Shown: positions 57,167-64,000 of the stretch, piece after piece
Position numbering within the stretch: the first letter of the stretch is position 1
Layout: the number at the start of each line of letters is the position of its first letter
Source of the DNA: CAIWHR01 sp963726765
GTDB taxonomy: Bacteria > Pseudomonadota > Gammaproteobacteria > Burkholderiales > Casimicrobiaceae
Length of the DNA: 64,000 bases
Reading direction: 5' to 3'
NCBI GenBank assembly: GCA_963726765.1
Contig: CAVSDH010000015.1
Coordinates: 37,185-101,184, forward strand
Notes under the pieces: model-generated
Databases searched by the model: none
What the model was told of the DNA's origin: nothing
The model's input: only the letters and a program-made list of their open reading frames with translations
Program-made: the position numbers and the translations under genes

Positions 57167-57922
57167 TCATGCAAGGCCCGCTTTCGGCTCCCCGGAACTC
57201 TCCGCTCCCAGGGCAAGCCAGACGCAGCGCCCCTTGGTTTCCTTGTTCAGCGCCGCAAGGTATTCGCGGTGCGCGGCCAGCTCCCCGGCCGTCGGCTCGA
57301 TCACGACGAGCGGAACACCCCGGTCCGCAGCGGGAATTCGCAGAGAATCCGGGCCGCCGCCGTTCGTCCCCGGCGGTGGCGTGCCGAGTTCCATCGCGAG
57401 CGAATCCTGCCCCCGCGTCATGGCGAGCCAGACTTCGGCCAAGAGCTGCGCGTCGAGCAGCGCGCCATGCAGCGTGCGGTGGGCGTGCAGGACACCGAAG
57501 CGCTCGCAGAGCGCATCGAGGCCGTTGCGCTTGCCCGGGAACATCTCGCGGGCGAGGGCCAGCGTGTCGGTCAGCTTTCCGTAGGCGCCGTGGCACGCCG
57601 GGTGCCCCGCGAGGCCGAGCTCCACGTCCAGGAACGCAACGTCGAACGGCGCGTTGTGGATGATCCATTCGGCGCCGCGCGCGAATTCGAGGAACTCCGA
57701 GGCGATATCGCCGAATTTCGGCTTGCCCCTGAGATCGTCCCACGTCTTGCCGTGCACCTCGGTCGCGCCCGCGTCGATCTCGCGCTCGGGGTCGAGATGG
57801 AACTGGATCGTGCGGCCGGTCGCGCGGCGATTGACGATCTCGATGCCCGCGAGCTCGATGATCCGGTGGCCCTGCTTCGGGTCGAGGCCGGTCGTTTCGG
57901 TGTCGAGGACGATTTGTCGCAT
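57167..57922 (-). CDS. dnaQ: DNA polymerase III epsilon-subunit-type 3'-5' exonuclease
   Basis: 251-residue DEDDh exonuclease beginning MRQIVLDTETTGLDPKQGHRIIELAGIE. Exo I is LDTETTGLD, Exo II is WIIHNAPFDVAFLDVEL, and Exo III has the His-Asp pair in HGALLDAQLLAEVWLAM. Length and C-terminal extension fit the proofreading subunit DnaQ. A second DnaQ-like paralogue elsewhere cannot be excluded, so the symbol is probable. An in-frame extension to 57976 is unlike the family. It lies just downstream of ppk on the opposite side of a short gap. Confidence 0.88.
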   Translation of the reverse strand: MRQIVLDTETTGLDPKQGHRIIELAGIEIVNRRATGRTIQFHLDPEREIDAGATEVHGKTWDDLRGKPKFGDIASEFLEFARGAEWIIHNAPFDVAFLDVELGLAGHPACHGAYGKLTDTLALAREMFPGKRNGLDALCERFGVLHAHRTLHGALLDAQLLAEVWLAMTRGQDSLAMELGTPPPGTNGGGPDSLRIPAADRGVPLVVIEPTAGELAAHREYLAALNKETKGRCVWLALGAESSGEPKAGLA

Positions 57923-58011
57923 CGGGAGATCCGGGGCGGGCTGACGAGGGCCAATCGGCGCCGGTCCGCAGCACACATTCTATCGCCCTGATGCGAACGC
58001 CGGTGCGCGAA

Positions 58012-58932
58012 TCACCGGCGGTAGCGCTGGATCGTCGCCTGGATCTCCGCGATCGCGCGTTCGATCTCGTCGTCGGAAAGATCGCGCTGCGCGCCTTTGC
58101 GGTCGGTGAGCGTGAGCGTGCGATCGATCTGCGTCTGGAATTCGCCGAGCCCGAGCGTTTCGGTGATCGTCGTCGACGGTTCGTCGGTGAGCGTCTCCGG
58201 ACCCCAGCGAACGATGATCGCCGAGAGATTGTCGCCATCGGGGCCGCCTCGCTGTTCCGCCTCGCGCATCATCTGCGGCGCGGTCTTGAGGATCGGGGTC
58301 GACGTGAGCCACGTCGAGATTTCCTCCTTCGTCAGCACGCTCCACATGCCGTCGGTGCACATGACCAGGATGTCGCCGTTGCGCAGCGGCGTGCGCTTGC
58401 CGAGGTCGATGACCGGGTCGACGAGGCCCCCAAGGCAGCTGAAGATCTTGTTGCGGTCGGGGTGCTCGGCGACCTCCGCGGCGCCGATGATTCCCTGATC
58501 GACGAGATACTGGACCTTCGAGTGATCTTTCGTCTGGCCGATCAGCCCGCCCTGCCGGAAGAGGTACAGGCGGGAGTCGCCGACGTGCGCCCAATAGGCG
58601 TGACCGGCCTGGACGATGCAGGCGACGCAGGTCGTGCGCGGCGTCTCGAGCATCGAGAACTGGTTGGCGTACGAGCCCAGCGCCGCGTGCGCGCGAAGCA
58701 TCGAATCCTGGAGGAACTTGAGAGGGTTCTTGAGGATCGGCTTCGCCTCCTGCTGGAACCGCTCGATGAACAGGCGCACGCAGATCTGCGCCGCGATCTC
58801 GCCGCCCGCGTGCCCGCCCATGCCGTCGGCGACCACGAGGAGCAGCGTGTCGCGGCTGTAGGTGTACGCGATCCGGTCCTGATTGACCTTGCGCGAGCCC
58901 TTCCGCGATTCCTGGAAGATCGTGAACCGCAT
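58012..58932 (-). CDS. PP2C-family Ser/Thr protein phosphatase
   Basis: 306-residue soluble phosphatase with the PP2C metal-site motifs: VNQDRIAY, VVADGMGGHAGGE, AHVGDSRLYLFR, VMCTDGMW and GPDGDNLSAIIVRW. The roughly 60-residue C-terminal tail after the catalytic domain is charged and unlike the core. AGAGG precedes the ATG. The Ser/Thr kinase gene lies 34 bases upstream on the same strand, so the two likely form a reversible phosphorylation pair. Substrates are unknown. Confidence 0.92.
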   Translation of the reverse strand: MRFTIFQESRKGSRKVNQDRIAYTYSRDTLLLVVADGMGGHAGGEIAAQICVRLFIERFQQEAKPILKNPLKFLQDSMLRAHAALGSYANQFSMLETPRTTCVACIVQAGHAYWAHVGDSRLYLFRQGGLIGQTKDHSKVQYLVDQGIIGAAEVAEHPDRNKIFSCLGGLVDPVIDLGKRTPLRNGDILVMCTDGMWSVLTKEEISTWLTSTPILKTAPQMMREAEQRGGPDGDNLSAIIVRWGPETLTDEPSTTITETLGLGEFQTQIDRTLTLTDRKGAQRDLSDDEIERAIAEIQATIQRYRR

Positions 58933-58966
58933 CCTCTGGAGAACTTGCCGGCCGGATTGAGGGGAG

Positions 58967-59905
58967 TCAGGCGCCGATTTCGCTGAACAGCTTGCGCTTG
59001 AGGCTGCCGAAGAACGTGAGCTTGCGCCGCTTCGGCGGAATCTCGCGAATGGCCTTCTGCAGCGAGAAGACCGACTGCGGGCGCTCGAGCGGGTCGAGCC
59101 GCAGGCACCAGTCGATCACCTCCAGCACGTTGTCCGAGTATTGTCCCGACCAGATCTTTTTCGCCGAAACGAGATGGTCTTCCTGCACCCTCGCGTCGGC
59201 GGCCTGGGGCGCGAACGCCGCGAGGCAGGCGAACATGCTCGCTCCCACGCCGTAGGTGTCCGTCCACGGGCCGAGGCGGTCGGGATCGCGATACTGCTCG
59301 GGCGCCGCGAAGCCGGGCGTGTACATCGGCGCCAGCTTCGGTCGATTGGTCGTGAGCGTCTGGCGCGCCGCGCCGAAATCGAGCAGCACCGGGCTGCCGT
59401 CCGTGCGAAGGTAGATGTTGGCCGGCTTGATGTCGAGGTGCAGGAGCTTGTGCGTGTGCACCTCGCGCAGCCCGTTCAGCAGGTGCATGAACACGTGCCG
59501 CACGAGCCGCTCCGACATCTGGTCCTGGCGCATCTGGATCTGCTGCTGCAGCGTGCGGCCGCGCTCGTAGCGCATCACCATGTAGACCGTTTCGTTCGCG
59601 CGAAAGAAATTCAGCACCCGCACGACGTTCGGGTGGTTGATCTTGGCCAGCGCGCGGCCTTCCTCGAAGAAGCACTTCATCCCGTAGCGGAACGACGTGA
59701 GGTTTTCGGCGGAGCTCGCGCGCACGATGTCGCCCTCGGTGCGCAGCACCAGCGAGGACGGCAGGTATTCCTTGATTGCGACCGGCGCGCCGGTTTCATC
59801 GAAGGCGCGATAGACGATCGAAAAGCCGCCACGGCTGATTTGCCGGTCGATCCGGTAGTTCAGGAGTTGGTAGCCCGCAGTGAGGGCCTGGTTCGTGACA
59901 GCCAT
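58967..59905 (-). CDS. Eukaryote-like Ser/Thr protein kinase, non-RD type
   Basis: 312-residue soluble kinase without a membrane helix or sensor domain. Glycine loop ISRGGFSIVYRAFD; Lys45 in VAIKEYLP; hinge MVMRYERGRTL; catalytic loop LLHLDIKPANIYL, where the usual Arg before the catalytic Asp is Leu (a non-RD kinase); DFG in VLLDFGAAR; and the P+1 region GFAAPEQYRD. A basic tail follows (KRRKLTFFGSLKRKL). It lies just upstream of the PP2C gene and divergent from yicC. The non-RD loop suggests constitutive or differently regulated activity; that is inference. Confidence 0.9.
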   Translation of the reverse strand: MAVTNQALTAGYQLLNYRIDRQISRGGFSIVYRAFDETGAPVAIKEYLPSSLVLRTEGDIVRASSAENLTSFRYGMKCFFEEGRALAKINHPNVVRVLNFFRANETVYMVMRYERGRTLQQQIQMRQDQMSERLVRHVFMHLLNGLREVHTHKLLHLDIKPANIYLRTDGSPVLLDFGAARQTLTTNRPKLAPMYTPGFAAPEQYRDPDRLGPWTDTYGVGASMFACLAAFAPQAADARVQEDHLVSAKKIWSGQYSDNVLEVIDWCLRLDPLERPQSVFSLQKAIREIPPKRRKLTFFGSLKRKLFSEIGA

Positions 59906-60063
59906 GGGCGCAATCGGTAGGGGAATCCGTCAACAACGCTCGCAATTCGTATGCCAGCGAACCCGGCTCGGCTTGCGCCCCCGGGACATAACGCCTACAT
60001 TCTGGCCAATCCCGACCTTTGAGTATACCCGCAAAACGTGCATAAAGCTTCACGAAACAGCCC

Positions 60064-60930
60064 ATGATCCTCAGCATGACCGGCTTCGCGGCGGTTGCCG
60101 CGGATCTGCCGGGCGCCTCCCTCACGATCGACCTCCGCAGCGTCAATCATCGATACCTTGACCTTTCGATCCGGCTGCCCGACGAGCTCCGGAGCCTGGA
60201 ATCGGGACTGCGCGAGCGCCTCGGCGCCGAATTGAAGCGCGGCAAGGTCGAATGCCGGATTTCGCTCAATCGGACCTCGCCCGGCGCAGCCACGCTTGCC
60301 GTGTCCACGGAACGGGTGCAGGACCTCGCGCGTGCCGCGGCGGACGTCGAACGGCATGCCCCGGGGGCCGCTCCGCTCTCGGTCGCCGAGATCCTGCGCT
60401 GGCCCGGCGTGCTCGCCGAGCCGGCCATCGCCCCGGATGCGCTTGCAGCGCTGGTGCAGGACCTCCTCGGCAAGGCTCTTGCGGAACTGGCCGGGTCCCG
60501 CGTCCGCGAGGGGGCGAAGCTCGCCACCGCACTCGAAGAGCGATGCGCCGCGATCGACGTTCAGGTGGCGCGCGTCGCGCCGCGGATTCCCGAACTCCAC
60601 CGGGCCTATCTCGACAAGCTCGGCGCGCGACTCAAGGAGGCGGGGCTCGATCCCGACCACGATCGCCTCAAGCAGGAGCTCGCGCTGTTCGCGACCAAGA
60701 TCGACGTCGCCGAGGAAGTGCAGCGACTCGCCGCGCACGTGTCGGAAGTCAGGCGGGTCGTCGCGGCCGGAGGCAGCGCGGGCAAGCGGCTCGATTTCCT
60801 GATGCAGGAACTCCACCGGGAAGCGAACACGCTGGGCTCGAAATCGGTGGATGCCGAGCTGTCGCAGGCATCGCTCGAGCTCAAGGTGCTGATCGAGCAG
60901 ATGCGCGAACAGGTGCAGAACGTTGAATAG
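60064..60930 (+). CDS. yicC: YicC/YloC-family endoribonuclease
   Basis: 288-residue protein starting MILSMTGFAAVAADLPGASLTIDLRSVNHRYLDLSIRLP. The N-terminal YicC domain is followed by the C-terminal DUF1732 region with DHDRLKQELALFATKIDVAEEVQRL and GKRLDFLMQELHREANTLGSKS. YicC-type proteins were shown to be endoribonucleases that help destabilise certain RNAs. The linkage yicC-gmk-rpoZ-spoT on one strand is conserved in proteobacteria. Divergent from the Ser/Thr kinase gene. Confidence 0.95.
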   Translation: MILSMTGFAAVAADLPGASLTIDLRSVNHRYLDLSIRLPDELRSLESGLRERLGAELKRGKVECRISLNRTSPGAATLAVSTERVQDLARAAADVERHAPGAAPLSVAEILRWPGVLAEPAIAPDALAALVQDLLGKALAELAGSRVREGAKLATALEERCAAIDVQVARVAPRIPELHRAYLDKLGARLKEAGLDPDHDRLKQELALFATKIDVAEEVQRLAAHVSEVRRVVAAGGSAGKRLDFLMQELHREANTLGSKSVDAELSQASLELKVLIEQMREQVQNVE

Positions 60931-60957
60931 GGACAGGTCGCGGCAGGCGGGCAGATC

Positions 60958-61635
60958 ATGACCTCGGCGCGAAACGAGACGAACGACGCCCCCGTTGCGG
61001 CTCCCACGCGGGCGCCGCCCGCCTCCGGCTGCCTGTTCGTGCTGGCGGCGCCGTCGGGCGGCGGCAAGACGAGCCTCGTCAACGCGCTGCTCGAACGCGA
61101 GCCCGGCATTCGGCTTTCCGTGTCTTACACGACCCGTCCTCCCCGCCCGGGAGAAAAGGACGGCGTCCACTACCACTTCGTCGACGAGCCGCGCTTCATG
61201 ACGTTGAAGTCCGGAGGCGAGTTCCTCGAGCACGCGCACGTCCACGGCAACTGGTACGCGACCTCCGCCTCGTGGCTGCGCGAGCAGATCGCGAACGGGC
61301 ACGACGTCCTGCTGGAAATCGACTGGCAGGGCGCGGAGCAAGTGCGCCGCCTGATTCCCGGCGCCGTGCTGATCTTCATCCTGCCGCCGTCGCTCGCGTC
61401 GCTTCGCGAGCGGCTCGAAAAGCGCGGGCAGGACGCGCCGCAAGTCATCGAACGTCGGCTCGATGCCGCGCGTGAAGAGATGCGCCACTGCGGGGACTTC
61501 GATTATGTTATTATGAATCAGGACTTTGCGAGGGCCGTCGACGATCTGTCCGCGATCGTGCGCGCGGCCCGCCTGACTTCGTCGCGGCAGAAGGTGCGAC
61601 ATGCGCCTTTGATCCAGCGACTCATCGAACCCTGA
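60958..61635 (+). CDS. gmk: Guanylate kinase
   Basis: Phosphorylates GMP to GDP, supplying GTP and the precursor of ppGpp. The 225-residue product has an unusual roughly 25-residue N-terminal lead before FVLAAPSGGGKTSLVNALL (Walker A at residues 31-39). SVSYTTRPPRPGEKDGVHYHF for GMP binding, LLEIDWQGAEQV and IFILPPSLASLRERL are present. A later in-frame start is not obvious. Placed between yicC and rpoZ. Confidence 0.95.
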   Translation: MTSARNETNDAPVAAPTRAPPASGCLFVLAAPSGGGKTSLVNALLEREPGIRLSVSYTTRPPRPGEKDGVHYHFVDEPRFMTLKSGGEFLEHAHVHGNWYATSASWLREQIANGHDVLLEIDWQGAEQVRRLIPGAVLIFILPPSLASLRERLEKRGQDAPQVIERRLDAAREEMRHCGDFDYVIMNQDFARAVDDLSAIVRAARLTSSRQKVRHAPLIQRLIEP

Positions 61636-61652
61636 ATGCTCACGAGGTTGCC

Positions 61653-61859
61653 ATGGCCCGCATCACCATCGAAGACTGCCTTGCCAGGATTCCGAACCGC
61701 TTCGAGCTCACGCTCGCGGCCACCAACCGCGCGCGGCAGATCAGCGCGGGTTCCGCGCCGCTCGTGGACTCGGACCGCGACAAGCCGACCGTCATCGCGC
61801 TGCGCGAAGTCGCGGCCGGCAAGGTCGGCATCGAAATGCTGTTGAAGGCGCAGAGCTGA
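61653..61859 (+). CDS. rpoZ: RNA polymerase omega subunit
   Basis: 68-residue omega subunit beginning MARITIEDCLARIPNRFELTLAATNRARQI and ending IALREVAAGKVGIEMLL. These residues cover the beta'-binding surface; omega also helps bind ppGpp. It follows gmk by 17 bases and precedes spoT by 27 bases. Confidence 0.95.
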   Translation: MARITIEDCLARIPNRFELTLAATNRARQISAGSAPLVDSDRDKPTVIALREVAAGKVGIEMLLKAQS

Positions 61860-61886
61860 CGCGTAACCGTCCAGCGGCGATGAGGC

Positions 61887-64000
61887 ATGTCGGAAATCGC
61901 GGAGTTCACCCGACACCTCGGCAATTACCTGCCGCCGCCTGATATCGAGCTCGTCGAGCGCGCGTTCCAGTTCTCGGACTCGGCCCATCGCGGCCAGTTC
62001 CGCAAGTCCGGCGAGCCGTACATCACCCATCCGCTCGCGGTGGCGAGCATCCTGTCGCAGTGGCGCCTCGATGCGCAGGGCCTTGCCGCGGCGCTCCTCC
62101 ACGACGTGATGGAGGACACCGCCATCACCAAGTCGGAGATCGAGTCGTCGTTCGGCAAGCCGGTCGCCGACATGGTCGACGGCCTGTCCAAGCTCGACCA
62201 GATCGAGTTCACGTCGCGTGAGGACGCGCAGGCGGAGAGCTTCCGCAAGATGCTGCTCGCGATGGCGCAGGACATCCGCGTCATCCTGATCAAGCTCGCC
62301 GACCGCCTGCACAACATGCGCACGCTGGACGCGATGGCGCCGGTGCACCGCAAGCGTGTCGCGCGCGAGACGCTCGACATCTACGCGCCGATCGCGAACC
62401 GTCTCGGCCTCAATGCGCTGTTCCTCGAGCTGCAGGACCTTGCGTTCAAGCACCTCAATCCGTTGCGCTATCGCATTCTGGCCAACGCGATCAAGGCGGC
62501 GCGCGGCAACCGGCGCGAAGTGATGAACAGGCTGCTCGACGTCATTCGCGAAGGCTATGCCAAGGCCGGCATCACCGCCGTGGTCACCGGCCGCGAAAAG
62601 ACCATCTATTCCGTCTACAAGAAGATGCGACAGAAGCGCTACACGTTCTCGCAGGTGTTCGACATCTACGGCGTGCGCGTGCTGGTGCCGGACAAGAGCG
62701 CCTGCTACGCGGCGCTAGGCGTGCTGCACGGCCTGTACAAGCCGATTCCCGGCAAGTTCAAGGACTACGTCGCCATCCCGAAGGCCAACGGCTACCAGTC
62801 GCTGCACACGACGCTTTTCGGTCCGTTCGGCACCCCGCTCGAGGCGCAGATCCGGTCGCAGGACATGCACCGGATCGCCGAGGCCGGCGTCGCCGCGCAC
62901 TGGCTTTACAAGTCGGGCGGCGTGCTCGATCTCGCCGAGGCGCAGCGCGAGACGCATCGCTGGTTGCAAAGCCTCCTCGAGATCCAGTCGGAGTCGCGGG
63001 ACTCGAAGGAATTCCTCGAAAACATCAAGGGCGACCTCTTCCCCGAGGAGGTCTACGTGTTCACGCCGAAGGGCAAGATCATGGCGCTGCCGCGCGGGGC
63101 CACGGCGGTCGACTTCGCGTACGACGTGCACACCGACATCGGCCACCATTGCGTCGCGGCGCGCATCAACTACGAGCTCCTTCCGCTGCGCACCGAATTG
63201 AAGAACGGCGACCACGTCGAAATCCTGACCTCGCCGACGGCGCGGCCGAATCCGTCCTGGCTGTCGTTCGTCGCCACCGGCAAGGCGCGCTCGCGCATTC
63301 GGCACTTCCTCAAGGGTCTCCAGCAGAAGGAATCGGCGGCCCTCGGCGAGCGCCTGCTCGCGCAGGCGCTGGCGACCCTCAAGGTCGCGCCGGAGTCGAT
63401 CAGCTGGGATCGCTGGGAAGCGCTGCAGAAGGAATACGGCGCGAAGAGCCAGCTCGAGCTGATGGCCGACATCGGGCTCGGCAAGCGGCTGTCGTTCGTC
63501 GTTGCGCAGGCGCTGACGCGCGCTACCCGGCAAGGCCGGCGACGAGGGCACCGCCCAGGCGGGAATGGGAGTCAAGCCGGCCGCGCTGACGCTGCGCGGC
63601 GTGGAGGGAGTCGCCATCCAGTACGCACGCTGCTGCCGGCCGATTCCGGGCGACACGGTGGTCGGCCAGTTCCGCAAGAACCAGGGGCTGCTCGTGCATA
63701 CGCGCGACTGCGTCACGCTCAGGAAGCAGCGCCCCGATTCCGACCAGTTGATCGACGTCGAATGGGCGCCCGATGTGCAGGGTGAGTTCGACGCCGGCGT
63801 ACGGCTGCTCGTCTCCGACCGTCGCGGACTTCTTGCCGACATCGCGCTTGCCATCGCGGACGCAGGCGCCAACATCGACAACGTGTCGATGGAAAAGCCT
63901 GACGGCGCGGGGCTGATCGCGATGTTCTTCAGCGTGCAGGTCCGCGACCGGAGCCAGCTTGCGCATGTGATTCGCGCGGTCAAGCGCGTGCCGGAAGTGC
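61887..64000 (+). CDS. spoT: Bifunctional (p)ppGpp synthetase/hydrolase SpoT/RelA, frameshifted and cut by window end
   Basis: Controls the stringent-response alarmone ppGpp. HD hydrolase domain with HPLAVASIL and LLHDVMEDT, intact, so hydrolase activity is expected. Synthetase domain with GREKTIYSVYKKMRQKRYTFSQVFDIYGVRV and DYVAIPKANGYQSLHT. TGS domain EVYVFTPKGKIMALPRGATAVDFAYDVHT. One extra T at 63524 breaks the frame. After it the C-terminal part resumes with IQYARCCRPIPGD and an ACT domain (LLVSDRRGLLADIALAIADAG) running off the window. Fourth gene of yicC-gmk-rpoZ-spoT. Confidence 0.94.

Overview
The window is a G+C-rich chromosomal segment packed with single-copy housekeeping genes on both strands. 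The gene content and synteny point to an uncultured betaproteobacterium. The main indicators are pykA-fba, groES-groEL under a CIRCE operator, polA-DUF2782-thrB with BPSS1780-type membrane proteins, yqgE-ruvX-pyrR-pyrB-pyrC', pilG-pilH-pilI-pilJ-pilL, ppk/ppx/sixA and yicC-gmk-rpoZ-spoT. No rRNA, tRNA, CRISPR array, prophage or intact insertion sequence was recognised.

Layout. 1-5.3 kb: 3' end of pyruvate kinase, class II aldolase, a PsiE-type membrane protein, an NRAMP-type transporter, a DUF1223 thioredoxin-like secreted protein and a GlsB/YeaQ stress protein. 5.3-9.5 kb: pcaF-pobA (4-hydroxybenzoate / beta-ketoadipate pathway), a MetE-like methyltransferase and a DUF2726 protein. 9.7-11.9 kb: groESL with promoter, CIRCE and terminator. 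12.2-20.2 kb: a GNAT protein, two BPSS1780-type membrane proteins, polA head to head with a LOG-family gene, DUF2782 and thrB. 20.2-24.2 kb: uvrD diverging from argA, then the Fe-trafficking gene yggX. 24.2-27.8 kb: an accessory patch in which an adenylate-cyclase/TolB-like/TPR gene lies between a truncated and a full copy of an AhpD-like peroxidase-related gene. 27.8-33.7 kb: a small lipoprotein, cysC, a dienelactone-hydrolase-like protein and the yqgE-ruvX-pyrR-pyrB-pyrC' run. 33.7-37.1 kb: PhoD-like phosphatase, photolyase and a BON protein. 37.1-39.2 kb: an EF-G2-type GTPase. 39.6-41.2 kb: a single-heme cytochrome/beta-barrel (Cyc2-like) gene abutting the 3' part of a cytochrome c4-like gene. 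41.3-51 kb: the Pil-Chp chemosensory operon for type IV pili. 51.3-57.9 kb: ilvA, ppx, sixA, ppk1 and a dnaQ-type exonuclease. 58-64 kb: a PP2C phosphatase and Ser/Thr kinase pair diverging from yicC-gmk-rpoZ-spoT; spoT runs off the window end.

A striking property of the sequence is that 13 genes, including core genes such as polA, spoT, ppk, ppx and pilL, are each broken by one or two frame changes. In all 15 cases, removing exactly one base restores the family's reading frame and usual length. This insertion-only pattern looks like read error rather than gene decay, so these genes are annotated as whole CDSs with the shift positions given. The one exception is the cytochrome junction near 40.71-40.73 kb. 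It cannot be repaired by removing one base, and it lacks the first cytochrome c4 heme site, so it looks like a genuine or assembly-made deletion joining two genes.

Functionally, the window combines central carbon metabolism, aromatic degradation, pyrimidine, threonine, isoleucine and arginine synthesis, DNA repair and replication (polA, uvrD, ruvX, phr, dnaQ-like), chaperonin stress response, polyphosphate and ppGpp signalling, and surface motility control.
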